Source: Chinchilla lanigera
Taxonomy: Eukaryota > Chordata > Mammalia > Rodentia > Chinchillidae
Direction: 5' to 3'
Assembly: GCF_000276665.1 (NCBI RefSeq)
Contig: NW_004955438.1
Coordinates: forward strand, 15,970,082 to 16,034,081
DNA length: 64,000 nt
Shown piece after piece: positions 12,090 to 24,500 of the stretch. Every line of letters begins with the position of its first letter. Position 1 is the stretch's first letter. The position numbers and the translations under genes were made by a program. The notes under the pieces were generated by a model. That model was given only the letters and a program-made list of their open reading frames with translations, was not told the origin of the DNA and ran no database searches.

Positions 12090-13640
12090 ATGGCTTAACA
12101 AAAGGGATTTCATGAGGGCATGTCAAGGAGGGTACTTGGAGCAACTGCTTTGGAAACATGACTCTGAGTCAGAGACACCAAAAGTTCCGCTATGTAGCTG
12201 ATAAAAATGAAGCATTTGTTTACACACCGAGGTGGGCTGATTGGCAATCAATGGTCAGAGGGTTGCGCTGCCATTTGAAGGAGGCAGAGGCTGCCCAGCC
12301 CATGGCCTGGAGGTGCCTAGACTCCGGAAAGAGGCAGCAGGAGCTGGAAACCAGAGGGGAACGGGGAGGCTGGGGCAGCAAAGGGGGCGAGATAACTTTC
12401 TTCCTGGTCTGTTCTACGCAGCGCATCTTTTGGGGAAAGGAGCTGAGAAAATGTACACACGGAACTAACTCCCTCTGGACCTTAGAGCTGACAGAGCCCG
12501 GGGTTGTTTATGCTACGGGTGCCACAAACAATCCGTGCAGAAGTGACCCTGCTGCCTGCCTCTCTGTGTGTCTGCACCCAGCCGTGTCCTCTCTGCTGGG
12601 GACCAGAGGGATCAATTGGGGACGGCCCAGAAGACTCAAAATGTCCTTGATGAAGCTGAAAATAGCTGCTGGGACTCATAACCCATGATGGACATGCCCT
12701 GCAGCCCCAGCGTGATGTGGCCCCAGCTCTGGCATGACCCCTGCTCTGGAGGCTGAGTGGCATTGGCGGGGAGCAGATGGGGCTGCCCAGTGTGGTCTCT
12801 GCCCTCAGGGCTCTCTTGGCACCGTCCTGAGAAGCTGTGGTGTCTGCAGCTCCAACATGGGGGAGACAGCTGCTCCAGGGGCCTCAGTTTCCCTTGTCTC
12901 CCTGGGATGGAGGCTGAGTCCCATGTGTCTGGGACACATTCAGACTGAGAACAGAGGGCCTGGGCCCTGGGTGTGGGACTGAGGAGTCAAACAGGCAAAC
13001 GATCAATATCTGGGGCCCTGAAGACCATAAGGGAGCCCCGGACAAGTCAAATGTCCAGACCAGGCTGTTTCCAGGAAATGCAGGATCTGCAGGGCTGGGG
13101 GCGGGGCAGCCCCTTACCCTCTTGGCTCTGTCCCCACATCTGCCCTGGGCTTCCATCTACCAGGTCTCCTCCTGCAGTCACTAGTGGGTCTTCTCCCTGG
13201 GAACACTGCTAGCCCTCTGTCCCAGTCCCCCCGCCCCAGCACCCAGCCTGGCTTGTCTCGCCAGTATGTGCCAGAGGTCTGAGGTGCCTTCCAGGGGTGA
13301 CCCCAGCCCCTTGCCTACCCTTGAACTTGGACTCCTGCACAGGCTGTGCTAGAAGGCACACAGCAGGGGAAACCCGGGCCATCCATCACTGCTTTCTGGG
13401 GCTGAGTCCTGACCCTGGGTCAGTTCCCAGGCCTGGGTTTCCCCACCCCGGCAGGCCACACAGCCAGTGCACACAGTAGGTGCTCAGCGAGCTTGAGCTG
13501 CTGTTAAACTCCCTGCCAAACAGCCACGGGCACGCCCTGAGAGCGCGGCTCCTGGCCTGGCCTCCTACAGAGCCCTAGGAGGAAGCCCCATCCCCACCCC
13601 AGCTGGGTGACCCTGGACCAGGTCCAGTCTCCGCAGTCTC
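12090..13640. other. Intergenic sequence without recognised features
   Basis: GC-rich and mostly unique. A 176-codon open frame at 12158-12688 (+) has no recognisable domain, and its composition follows the DNA. Confidence 0.55.
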
Positions 13641-14350
13641 CCTATCTCTAAACTCGGGGTGTGGGGCATCTTGGAGGATGCTCGCGGTCCTGCTGCACCC
13701 TTTGGGCCCGCGGTCGCAGCTTCATGGCTCCGTCTGCACTGCGCATTCCCGTGGGCATCCCCGTGTCCCTGGGTGAAGCCATCTCCGTCCTCCTGGGACA
13801 GCTAAGCCGGGCTGCGGCCCCACGCGGGGCTGGGGCTTCGCTTGCTCCGGGCTCAGCTTGCTCCTCCGGGGCGCCGGAAGAGACGGCAAGGGTGGGACAT
13901 GACTTTGGCTGCAAGGCTGCAGGCAGAGGCTCCAGGCTTCTGGGGAGAGAGGGCCCGCAGGGCAGACGGCCTGAGCCGGTGCTGGTCCGGCCCTGGAGCG
14001 TCCCAAGACGCCTGACCCTTGCTCCCAGCAGTCACCCGGGAGCCACTCAGGAGCACCTCGTCCCTGCAGGTTTCCTTTCCTCTCCTCTCCACGCACGTTC
14101 GCGCCCGGCCCGAGACAGTGTCGTCCAGAAACTCGGCGCGCGCGGGCCGTCGGGGATCCTTGCCCGGCGGCGGCGGGAGTCGGGGTCTGGAAAGGCCGGG
14201 GGTGGGGTGGCGTTGGCAGGTGACCTGGGGCTGGGGCTCCTTCCTCTCAGCCTGGTCCGGCCAGTCCGGACTCAAAAGCCTACGCTTTGCGGAGGTCGCA
14301 GCGCCCTCTGCTGGCCTCAGAGCGACCCTTCGGAGTTGGGATGGAGAACC
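13640..14350. promoter_or_regulatory. Intergenic CpG-rich island
   Basis: CpG dinucleotides cluster, most densely at 14088-14200 (TTCGCGCCCGGCCCGAGACA, GGCGCGCGCGGGCCGTCGGG). It is about 16 kb upstream of the FAM181A coding exon. It could be a distal FAM181A promoter, the start of an antisense or other noncoding RNA, or an orphan island. A 371-codon open frame across it (13661-14776, +) is best explained by the low stop density of GC-rich DNA. Confidence 0.5.
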
Positions 14351-16050
14351 CGGCTCAGACAGATGGACCCAGCCCCCGCCGGATCCCTCCTCTCCTCTTA
14401 CCCCTTTGCCCCAAGCTTCTCTTGTGGTCCCTCAGATCCTCCTCTCTACTCCCACTGGCCCATCTACACGCCAATCATTTTGGACTCAGCTAAGCACCCC
14501 TTTCCTCCGGGAAACCTCCCTGACTTGCCCAGGGGGAGCAGACCTCCTCTGCTTCCTGCCCTCGCTGTTTTTGCGGGAACACCTGTTCCAGCGTCTGCCG
14601 CACTGCACAGTCCTTATCTTGTCCACCCGGCTCTACCTGCAGGGGACCGTGGCCTCCTTGGGGACGGGGACAGTGTCCCCGTGTGCTTAGCGCTTGGACC
14701 GAAGGGTGCTGCGTGCAGCTGTGCTGGACCACGCGGGCAGCACTGCTCCCAGGCCCTTCGAAGGCACCCACGTTGACTTTATTGTTTGCCTTTTCTTCTT
14801 TGCTTTAACACAAATAAGGTCACACTAGACTTGTAATTGTGTACCTTACTTTTTCATAAAACGGTCCATCTTGAGGGCTAAACTGACAGCTGTGGGTTTA
14901 TGTCATTCTTTCCAATGACTCGGAAGCGTCCCCTCCCGCAGGAGTTCCGTGCTAACTGCCAGGTCTGTCAATTACACATCAAGAAAGCTGGGGGGAAGGG
15001 CCAGGTGTTTGGTTTGGTGGCTTTAGTATTTATTTATTTATTTTACTGCTGTTCCAAACATTTCTGCAAACACCCTTCGGCACAATTCTTGGTGCCCAGA
15101 GCACGTACTTCTGTGGAACTGACTCCTGTAAGTGAACTTGCTGAGCCCAAGGGTAGGTTGGCGCGTATTAGCTCGCCCTAAGCCCCGCGGCTTCTGAGGA
15201 TCCGGCTCTGCTCGGCCAAAGGAGAGCGGAGCGTCCTGGAGAGAGGGTGGAGGGCGCCGCTAGGGAGGGAGTTTGAGGGCTCTGGAACGCTGGAAGTGCT
15301 GGGGGCGGTGGGACTTGAGGAGTGAGGATTCTAGGAAGCCACAGGAGTGCGTTACAGCCCCAGGGCCCCAAGCCTAGGCCAATGGCTGGAGACCCTGAGC
15401 GATTACGCGCGCCCCCTCTTGGCCGTTGGAGGCCAAGGCTCAGAATCAGAAGAGAGTCTTACATTGTCCTCTGTTGGCCAAGGGCAAAGAAAGTGGCTCA
15501 GAAAAGAGGGAGAGCAAAGGCCTTGGAGACAAGACTCTGGTCCTGACCATGCCACCAGTTCTCCATGTTGCTTTGAGCAAACCATTGCCGACCTCAGCCT
15601 GTTTCCTCATCTGATGAATAAGAGTTCAGAGGAGTTGAACCACTGAGAAGTTGAACCACAGAGGAGTTGAACCACTTCTGAGAAGTGGAAGAGGTGACCC
15701 CGCCCAGCCCTGGGCTAAACAACTCTACGTGTATCACCTTAGCCCCGTCCAAGGACATGGCAGATGGTGCTACCTGACAGGAAGGTTAGGCTACCTGACG
15801 GGAGGGTTAGGCTCAGAGAGGTCAGGTGACCTTGGCCACTCCCCTGCTGAGAGGGGAACGGGTTTGAGGCCAAGTCTGTGACTCCAGAGCTCCTCTCTGC
15901 CCAACCCGTGGTGCTTCTCATGGTCTCCAAGGTTCCTTCCCCCTGTCTGTGGCTCAAGGTGCCTGTTGGAGAACAGTTTCATAGCAGACACTGGGGTCCT
16001 GGCGTGTGGGCAAGACAGGAATTAAAGAGTCAGTTGTCAAGACCTTAAGG
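14351..16050. other. Intergenic sequence with small tandem duplications
   Basis: There is no supported gene. GTTGAACCAC occurs three times at 15637-15673 and a 21-base unit (GCTACCTGACAGGAAGGTTAG) is doubled at about 15769-15811. A MIR-like stretch lies around 15520-15630. Confidence 0.55.
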
Positions 16051-16054
16051 TGTT

Positions 16055-16217
16055 AGCCGGGCGTGGTGGTGCACACTTGTAATCCCAGCACTGAGGAGGC
16101 TGAGGCAGGAGGATCGTTGTGAGTTCGAGGCCAGCCTTGGCTACAAAGTGAGCTCGAGGCCAGCCTGAACTGCATAGTGAGACCCTGTCTCAAAGAAGAC
16201 AATGACAAATAAAAAAG
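16055..16217 (+). repeat. B1 SINE with internal duplication
   Basis: A 7SL-derived body starts AGCCGGGCGTGGTGGTGCAC. The segment GAGTTCGAGGCCAGCC... is repeated about 29 bases later as GAGCTCGAGGCCAGCC..., the rodent B1 internal duplication. It ends GAGACCCTGTCTC and A-rich. Confidence 0.92.
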
Positions 16218-16439
16218 ACATTTAGGTACAGAACAACCCCAGTCTTTGCAGAAGAAGAAATTATGGTCAGCCCTCCATTATCCAGCAAGATAATGTTTTC
16301 TGGGCCAAACGTCCACCAAGCAGCAAGAGGAAGGCATAACTGAAAACATGTTCAACAGAAACATCACTGAGTGTTGTTTTTCACCTGCACCTGTCCACAT
16401 CAAGCTGGCTGCTTCTGAGTCACTCCGAAGTTCTAGAAT

Positions 16440-16610
16440 ATTCATCTATCTATCCACGGATCTATCCACCCATTCATTCACCAAACCACTCATCCATTCA
16501 TCCACCCATTCATCCACAAAACCATCCATCCATCCATCTACCCATCCATCATCCATCTGAAATATCCCACCCACCCACTCACCCACCATCAATCCATCCA
16601 CCCCCCAACC
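16440..16610 (+). repeat. Imperfect (ATCC)n / (CCCA)n microsatellite
   Basis: Degenerate TCCATCCA, TTCATTCA and CACCCACC units over about 170 bases. Confidence 0.93.
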
Positions 16611-16714
16611 AAGCACTGTTGAACCCTGAGCTTCTGGTACCCAGTTCTCAGGAGCTCCTGACCAGTTACCGGGACCTAGACAAGTGGGCCAATAAATGCA
16701 GAACCACATAACAT

Positions 16715-17215
16715 GCATTGTCTGTTGCTGTATGTTGCTTGGTAGCTTGAAACAATAAGCCTGTAACCCTTCACATGGTATCAGGGGTTTGGGAATCTGG
16801 AAAAAGCAAAGCTTGGTGATTCCAGCTTCAGCTGTCTCAGGAAGTTATAGCTAAGTTGTTACCTGGGGCTGGAGGATCTGGTCCTAGAATGTCTCCCTTG
16901 TGTACCTCACTCACATCTTCACTGGGTGTTGGCCTAAGTCTTCCCATTGCATCTTCATCAGGGTCTCCCCTCAGGGATGCTCAAGTGTCCCCCCAACATG
17001 ACAGCTGGCCTCTCTCAGAGCCAGTGATCTAAGGGAGTAAGGAGGAAGCTGCCTGCCTCTTTTGACCTGTCTCTGAAGCCACACACTGTCACTTTTCCTT
17101 CTACCAACCAGAAAGTCCTAAGAAATTAATCAGTAAATCCAGACCAAGGGAATGAAGGTCACACCTTAAAGTGAGGAGTTTCAAAGAATTTTGGATCTAC
17201 TTTCCAACCAGCATG
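16715..17215 (+). mobile_element. Old MaLR-like LTR
   Basis: CATTGTCTGTTGCTGTATGT, GGTAGCTTGAAACAATAAGC and the later CTGCCTCTTTTGACC arrangement recall MLT1 LTRs but are strongly diverged. Confidence 0.45.
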
Positions 17216-17363
17216 TGTAGGGAACATTTCTGGGCTGGCCTGAGAGAGTAGCATGCAGGATATGGGGGGAGGTGAGAGGCAGAAGCAGCCACCTCTACCT
17301 AGAATGGTAACCAGGGAGCCAGGGGAGGAAGCAGCACAAGGGCAGCAAAGAACGAGTTAGGTG

Positions 17364-17780
17364 CTGTTATGGCTTATGCCCAGATGACTCCCCAAGACCT
17401 CATGCACTCCTACTGCTTTTAAGAGTGACCCAATCAAGCATTTGTGATTTCTAGGTCATAGGTGTGTAATATTGGATTCGTCCACTGATTAGTTTAGCAT
17501 AGTTCTGATGTGGATGATGGGCTTACTGAAGAGGGAAGACCCATCCTGGGTGTAGGTGGCACCGACAAATAGTTTTGTAGCCTGGAGAGAATAAAAAGGG
17601 AAAGCAGAAGGAAGGCTGCCAGCCCTGCCAGGGACTGTTTCTCCTCTGCTGTGCTGCCTGCCTTGGAGCCAGCTGACTATGGACTGAACCCTCTACAAAC
17701 TGTAAGCTAAAATGCACCTTCCCTCCTTTAACCTGTGGGTGTCAGGTGTTCTGTCCCAGCAATGAGAAAGTAACTAAGAC
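17364..17780 (+). mobile_element. ORR1/MT-like rodent LTR
   Basis: It starts GTGCTGTTATGGCTTATGCC and ends with the family-typical TCCTTTAACCTGTGGGTGTC, TTCTGTCCCAGCAATGAGAA and AGTAACTAAGACA. It has the same layout as the copy at 34979-35351. Confidence 0.7.
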
Positions 17781-17971
17781 AGGTGCCGTTGTATGCAGTT
17801 GTATTCCCAGCATTCTGGGGAGCCAAGGCAGAAGGGTTGCAAGTTCAAGCCAAGCCTGGGCAACATAATGATTTCGTGAGATTGTCTCAAAGAAAAGTTG
17901 TTTTTTTTTTTAAAGGGGCTGGAGGTGTATATAAAGCCTGTGTTTAATCCCCAGTACTGGAAAGAAAAAGG
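17780..17971 (+). repeat. Fused B1 plus ID-like SINE
   Basis: A decayed B1 body, a T-rich linker near 17899 and an ID-like end (AGGGGCTGGAGGTGTA, TTAATCCCCAGTACTGG) abut the LTR end. Confidence 0.75.
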
Positions 17972-19460
17972 AATGAACAGGTTTTATCCCTGATCTGTGG
18001 TGTGAACTAGAACAATCCCCTGTTTATTTCTGGGTCTCTGTATTGTGGAAATAAATCAAGCCCACTCAAATCAGATGGACAAAGCCTGCACATCAGAGTG
18101 TGATCTAGCAAGCGGTTTGGCCACCACCTCTTGCACTGGACAGAGACTCTAAGGTGGGTGGGAGGAAGGGAATCTCTGTAGGGAAGAAGGGAGGCCGAAG
18201 CTGGCATGCCCTGCGGCTTAGCACTGTTGGCATGGGAAGGCTGAAGGAGCGTGGAATAAGCGCAGGGCATCTTCTGTACGGGTTGGGAAGGTACTGTGAG
18301 TTAGACGCAGGAGCAGATGTCAGGAAGCTGTGGTGACTGACCAAGTCCTGCCTGCTCTGGGCCCCCTTTGGCAGGGCTGGTGGTAGGGATGTCTGGGTTG
18401 GTAGGTACAGAGACTGTGAGTCTGCTTTCTATTTGCACTGCCTGGATGGCCAGAACTTCAGTGTCCCCCGAGAGTGTCCCTGTGGGCACTTTCAGGAGTT
18501 TTCTACTTTGGGGCCACCCACAGCATCCCAGGATCCCTGACTCTGAGCCTTCAAGGTAAAAGGTCACCTTAGCTGATCTCCCCCAACACATATGCCCGTG
18601 CTTAAATCTACGTTACTGTCTTCCCTCCAAGTGGTAGCCTTGATCTCACTTGACAGCTTCTGAAGACAGCAAGCTCCCTCCACTGGAGGCAGGGATGCCA
18701 CCCACCTGCTACGGTATGGAAGAGGCTACCAAGATGGCGGTACTTGGGCAGGGTGCTCAGCTCCTCAAGGGTTGCCCCATCTTCTCCTTCCCCAGGGTGA
18801 GCCTTTCTTTCCATTTCCCACAAGCAACAGAGGTGAACATGTTGCCTCTGGACCGCCCCTGGAAGTGCTTGCGTAACTGTGGAGGGCTGTCCATGGACTC
18901 CCACCAGGGAACCCCCTCACCAGACCAGCAGGGGCTTGGAGGAAACGGGGTAGTTGCGGGATGGGTTGGCTTCAACAGGGACCCGGATTAGGAAACAGCT
19001 GTCATCATCATAGCTGTAGGTGAAAGCGTTCTGGGAGTGGGGTGCCCTTGTCATCACAGCCAGTCCCGCAGAGGCTCACGTCTGCTCTGTGGTCACCAGC
19101 ACTCTGGAGGGGGCAGGGCAGGGCCATTCCTCTAAGATCTCTGACACCTGCAAGGACTCCACAGTTTCCCCTCCTGCGTGCCCACAGGTGGCCCCATGAG
19201 TTGCCTTCCAGATGTCACAGACACCCTCCCCCACCACCCCCAGGCCTCTGCAGCACCACGAACAGAACTGGGGCTTGGATGTTAAAGGACTCGGGTTCAA
19301 ATCCCCACTCTGAAATGGACAAGCTGCAAGCCCTCCAGTGTCTGTGAGCAGAGAGCCCTCGGTTCTTATGGAAGGGAAGGAGGGATAGGTCCTGGTGGCT
19401 GAGTACAGTGAGTAGCTCAAAAGTACGGAAGAATTCTGCATGGAGTTAAAGTCATGTACA
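17972..19460. other. Intergenic sequence without recognised features
   Basis: Unique-looking DNA. The open frames up to 113 codons show no recognisable protein. Confidence 0.55.
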
Positions 19461-19461
19461 G

Positions 19462-19638
19462 GAGCAGGATGAGGTGCTGCACACCTGTACTCCCAGCACT
19501 CTCGGGGGCTGAAGCAGAATGGCTGCAAGTTTGAGGCCAGCCTGGTCAACTTAGCAAGAACCTGTTTTTAAAAAATAAAGGCTGAAGATGTGACCCAGGG
19601 AGAAGGCCTTGGGTTCAACCCTGAGTTAAAAAAAAAAA
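19462..19638 (+). repeat. Fused B1 plus ID-like SINE
   Basis: B1 words (CACACCTGTACTCCCAGCAC, TTTGAGGCCAGCCTGG) lead through AAAAATAAAG into an ID-like end (TTGGGTTCAACCC) and an A-run. Confidence 0.85.
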
Positions 19639-20079
19639 GGTGTCCAGGAGGAGGCGCTATTCTGGATCCACCAATGGCCTGCTGAGTGACTTCGGGTAAG
19701 TCAATTTACCTTTCTGCCCTTTAGCTTTTTCATCTGTGAAGCAGGGCTGATGGCGGGCACGTGGAGGGGTTCATTTTATGAGTCAGCTCAGCTGGCCCAA
19801 GTAATGGCCTGAGAGCAGGGTAAAAGTCCTGCCGGGTGTCTGTGAGGGGGCCCCAGCAGAGATCAGCCTGCCCTGGCATCCGTGGACCCGGGGAGCAGAT
19901 GGCCTCCCCAGCGTGGTCGGCATTGTCCAATCTGTCCAGGGCCTGAATAGAACAAAAAGGTTTTGAACTCTTTGTTTGGGACCTCACTTTGGACATCCCC
20001 TTTAAATGACACCATTTGACAGAAATGGCAGAAAAAAGAAAGAAAGGAAGAGTGATTTGCCAACTTTCATGGTGTCTTC

Positions 20080-20300
20080 CAGGCCTCCGTTAAGTAACAT
20101 TTAAGGTAAGATTAATTTTACTTATTTTAAAATTAATCCACTTAATATTCTAGGACATGTTAATGAGTGAACATTAACTGAATTTCATTAATTACTACTG
20201 AAAATAAGCACCGTAATTATCTCACAAATGGCTCTGATTCATAGCAGTGAGCTTGATGGGTTAAAAGTGTTATTCTGTTAAACACACGTATTTAAAACCC
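20080..20300. promoter_or_regulatory. Homeodomain-core-rich AT block, candidate enhancer
   Basis: This 220-base non-repetitive block packs many TAAT/ATTA cores (AGATTAATTTTAC, AAAATTAATCCAC, GTTAATGAG, TTCATTAATTACTA, GTAATTATC), while the flanks are ordinary. Such density is common in conserved developmental enhancers. It lies about 10 kb upstream of FAM181A. Function is inferred. Confidence 0.35.
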
Positions 20301-20605
20301 CACTGTTTCTGCACCCCTGATATAGAATGCGTGGGTTTTTTTTAAATATCTTTTTGATATGAGAACCTCATAAAATGGAGATGGTGGTAGAAAGACTTGG
20401 CAAGAAATCTGCCAGGGACTCAGTTCTATGACAAGAGAAACTGAGGCAGAGGTCACAGGTGTAGACAGGGATAACCCCCAGTAGTGTGGGAAATATTCAC
20501 TCATTCATTGAGAATGTCTCTACTGAACACCTACTACGTATGAGGCCCTATTTTGGTCCCAGGGTACAGCACTGAGCAAGAATCCCAGTCAATAGACAGG
20601 TGTAG

Positions 20606-20670
20606 CTGTAGTTAATAAAACTTTATTGACACAAACAGGTGATGGGCTGTGGTTTGCTGAGTACTGACCC
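20606..20670 (+). mobile_element. Short hAT-Charlie-like fragment
   Basis: GTTAATAAAACTTTATTGAC followed by ACAAACAGGTGATGGGCTG matches the 3' third of the element at 5571-5799 in the same orientation. Confidence 0.6.
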
Positions 20671-22480
20671 AGGGGAAAAGAATGCCAGGAAGAGGGAACC
20701 GCAAGTACAAAGACCCTGGGGCGGAGCGTACCTAGTGTTTGAGCAGCAACAGGAAAGGTGTGGGTGGAGAAGGGGGTGGTCAGGCATTAGGGTCAGAGAA
20801 ATAACTGAGGAGGAGGCAGGAGAGAATGAGGAGGAGAGAAGAGGTCTTTGCTTGACCCTGTCCTGCTCAGGCAGATGCAGGGGATCTTGACTGGGAGGAT
20901 GTGGTGGAGACCCGTGCATAGGCTTCCCTGGACACACGCTGAGCTCACATCTGCAATCACACTTCTGGCTCTGGGCAGAATTTTCTTGACTCTCTAGCCC
21001 TGGGCGTGGCCTGCACCCACAGTCCAAGTCTGGGGCTTCCTCCCCTAACTCCTTTCCCTACAAGCCCCGCTTCTCAGGACCCCTCCACTCTATCCCAGCC
21101 CAGCCGTCGCAGTCTCCCCCTACCCTCATCCTGCGGAGAAGGGACGCCTGGGGCTGGGCAGGTCCCCAACTGGGGCTGCTACTTCTCCTTTGATTGAAGG
21201 ACACAGTGACTTTGCACTTGAGACTGGCTGTGGTCACACCCTTCAGCAGACTATCTGGGGCTCCTTCTTCTGTTCCCCACCCCTTAGTCTTATAGCTTGG
21301 CCAGACCTAGGTCATCCTTGGGACCTGTCTTTGTCACAGCGATCCCAGAAAACCCATCAGAGTGACCAGAATTACTGCCATTTTACAGAAGATGTCCCTT
21401 TCATCTTTTTTGGGGGGATGGGGGTACTGGGGTCTGAGCCCAGGGCTTTTCACGAAGCCACACTCAGGAATACGAGCCTGGATAAGCCACTCTGAGGCTC
21501 TGTTTCCCTGGTGAAAATCTCAGGGCTAGGGTTATGAGAACACCATGCGTGGCATCTGCGATTTCACACTGGATTCAGGACTCCAGGTACCCATCTGCAT
21601 CTACCCTGGGGTAGACATCACTAGCCGATCAGAGCATTTGAACACTGAGCCAAGGGGAGGGGCTTGGAATCTCTCCACAAGGCACCTGCCAGCCACTGCC
21701 AATCAAACCTGAGTTGGCAGTTGAGATTAAACGGACTTTCATTCCTGGCCAGAGCCCTGGTGGAGTGAAGGGACTCATCGGAGCAGCGCTGGAGCACAGA
21801 GTGGAGGTGACTGGCACGTGGTCGGTGGGGGAGAGGTGCCGGGCAGTGGCAGGGATGTGGGGCCACAGTGCACTTGGGTCACAAAGTGGGGGGCACAAAG
21901 ACATAACTGCCATGTTGTTTGACATAACTACCAGCTTTCTTCGCAGGGAGGAGACGCACCCAGCATGGCTACCCTGGGCAGCCTTTAGATCCACCCCAGC
22001 GGAGAAGCAAAGGTGAGAGAAAGGCTCCAGTATGCAGAGGCACTGTGTTTGTTTCTTTTCACCACTGGTCTCTTAATCTTCATATCAACTCTGCTAGTGA
22101 AGCTGGCTGCACATTCGGGGTGAGGAACCAGACTCAGCTCCTTGGCTGTGAGGACAAATCACAAAGCAATCACGATTGGCTTGGGGTGATGCCAGCTTCA
22201 CTCCTTGGGCAAGTCATTTAGTGTGTGCCTCAGAGTCCCCACCAGGAGAAAGGGATCAGGGAAACACCCACCTCGTTATGAAGGACTTCACGCATACAGA
22301 GTTTTGGGAATGTTGTCCAGGGCTTGGTAAGAGGCTGGTAGACTATTTAGTAGGCTGCTAGCATAGGGGTCTTCTTTATCTCACTATTCCCAGCCCCTCA
22401 AAGTATGTCCTGCACACACTAAGTGCTCACTCTATGCTTTGGAACAGAACCAAACCAATGAACATCACTAACTCCTCATA
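20671..22480. other. Intergenic sequence without recognised features
   Basis: Unique-looking DNA with weak MIR-like traces. No gene is supported. Confidence 0.5.
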
Positions 22481-22484
22481 ACAG

Positions 22485-22580
22485 TTCCCACCTGGCTTTT
22501 CTCATCCCCATTTCACAGAGGGAGAGACTGAGGCTCAATGACATTACATGACCTGCACAGGCTCAGGGGTAGGAAAGGAC
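22485..22580 (-). repeat. MIR SINE fragment
   Basis: CATTTCACAGAGGGAGAGACTGAGGCTCAATGACATTACATGACCTG follows the reverse-strand MIR pattern (shown by its opening CATTTCACAGAGGGAGAGAC). Confidence 0.6.
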
Positions 22581-22689
22581 AGGCATTTCTTACCAGGCTA
22601 TGCCTGGACCCAGGGCTCTTCTCACTTCCCTGTCTACCTAGAGGTCTTCACTTGACCCATTTTCTTAACGTGCTCCAGCCTTACCCACT

Positions 22690-24060
22690 GGTTGGTCCAT
22701 GAACAGAGGATATGGAGCTGAAGCAGAAGTGGATGGAGCTGATAGGAGAAAGAGACAAATCCACAATTAAAGTTGGAGTCTTCAACTCCCTTTTCTCAGC
22801 AATTGACAGAGCCAAAAGACAGAAAATCAAGAAAGTAGAATTTCTGAATAACACCATCAACCAGTGAGCAGTAACTGACATCTAGGGAACACTCAAGCCC
22901 ACAGCGGAGTACACATTCCTGTAAGTGCCCCAGGAACACTGGCCAAAATAGACCATATTCTGGATGGAAAAATAGACCTCAACAAATCTAAAAAACTATA
23001 AGTTCTCTGATCATCATGCAATCAAGCTAGACAAAAAAAAATCAGGGGCTGGGGATTTAGCTCAGCGGCAAAGCGCCTGCCTGGCAAGTGCAAGGTCGTG
23101 AGTTCAATTCCTGGTACCGGAAGAAAAAACAAAAACAAAAACAAAAACAAAAAAAATCAGAAACATAGCCTGAAAAAGTCTAAACGCTTAGCAGTTAAGG
23201 CCACATCCTTCTAAATAACCCATGTGCGAAATAGGACACCTCCAGGAAAGAAAATGGAAGCACAACATAGCAAAATTTTGAGATGCACTTAACACAGTGC
23301 TGAAAAGAAATATTTTAGCCCTAAAATACCTACCTTAAAGAAAACTCTCAATAACTAAAGCTCCTAGATCAAGCAACCAAAAAAAAAAAAAACCTCCAAA
23401 GAAATAAGGAAGGAAATAACAAAGATAAAAGCAAAAATCAGCGAAATAAAAAACAGAAAAGTAAGTTTAAAAAATCAATTTAAAAAGATCTGGTTCTTTG
23501 AAGTAATCAGTGAAGTATGAATAGCTTCCTAGGAAGACTGATTTAAAAAAAGGGAAAATGCAGATTAGCAAATCAGAAATGAAATGTGGCATCACTACAG
23601 ATCTGGCAGACATCAGAAAAACAAGGGAAGTGCCAGAAACAATTTTAAACATAAATTCGGCAACTTAAGAGAAATGGATCAATTCCTTGAAGGCTAAAAA
23701 TTCATTTAAAATGAAATGAACAATCTGAACAATCCAATAACTATTTTTTTTAAAATTGAATTTGTAGTGAACAAGAGAGGGGTGCATTTCCCAGTGCATC
23801 TTATGAGGCCAGTATGACCCTGATTCCAGAGCAAGATAAGCATAACACAAAAAAGAAAGCTACAAACCAATACCTCTCACAAACATATGGAAACATAGTA
23901 AAAATCTTCAACAAAACAGTAGCAAATAGAATTCAGCCGTCCATAAAAAGAATTACATTACACACCAAATGGGGTTAATAAAAGGAATGTAAGGTTGGTT
24001 CAGTGCTTGAAGAGCAGTCAGTGGGATCCACCATATCAATAGGATTACAGAAGGAAAGTA
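22690..24060 (+). mobile_element. Degenerate L1 ORF2 region
   Basis: Scattered L1 ORF2 words are readable: AAATAGACCATATTCTGG, TTCTCTGATCATCATGCAAT, AAATGGATCAATTCCTTGA, ATGACCCTGATTCCAGAGC and ACCAATACCTCTCACAAACA. All frames are broken by stops. An ID element inserted into it at 23045. Confidence 0.8.
23045..23148 (+). repeat. ID-type SINE inside L1
   Basis: It has the full ID body and a long (AAAAAC)n tail. AAAAAAAATCAG flanks it on both sides (ending at 23044 and 23160), consistent with a target duplication. Confidence 0.92.
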
Positions 24061-24500
24061 GCACCAGTGGTCATCAACAGATGCAGGGACACAATGTGGT
24101 GTACACAAACTGTTACCCAGCCTTGCAAAGGCAGGAATTTCTGTCACATGCCACAGCATGGAGGAACCTTGAAGATAATAATGCTAAGTGAAAGAAGCCG
24201 GACATGACAGGCCAAATATTGTGTGTTCCACTTACATGAGCTACCTGGAGTAGATAGATAACAGAATGATGGTCAAAATGGGCCAGAGAAAAAGGGGAAA
24301 GGGAGGTCATTGTCTACTGGAGACAGAGTTTCACTGGGTGATGGTAACCAAGTTTTGGAGAGGGACAGTGACAGCACAGCAGGATGAATGCTCTTAATGC
24401 TGCTGAGCTACATACTTGCAATGGCTAAAGCAGTAAATTGTATGATGTCACATGTATCTGGTTACATGACATTTAAATAGATTAATCAAGAAAAACCAAC
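24061..24500 (+). mobile_element. Old L1M-type 3' end
   Basis: The words AATGCTAAGTGAAAGAAGCC, TGTGTGTTCCACTTACATGA, GAGTTTCACTGGGTGATGGT and AGCAGTAAATTGTATGATGT follow the 3' end of ancient mammalian L1 subfamilies. Confidence 0.7.

Noticed and set aside
13661..14776. 371-codon open frame on the + strand
   Set aside because: It lies in a CpG-rich island where stops are rare; several other frames are also open. The residues are biased to Arg, Pro, Ser and Gly, as expected from composition.
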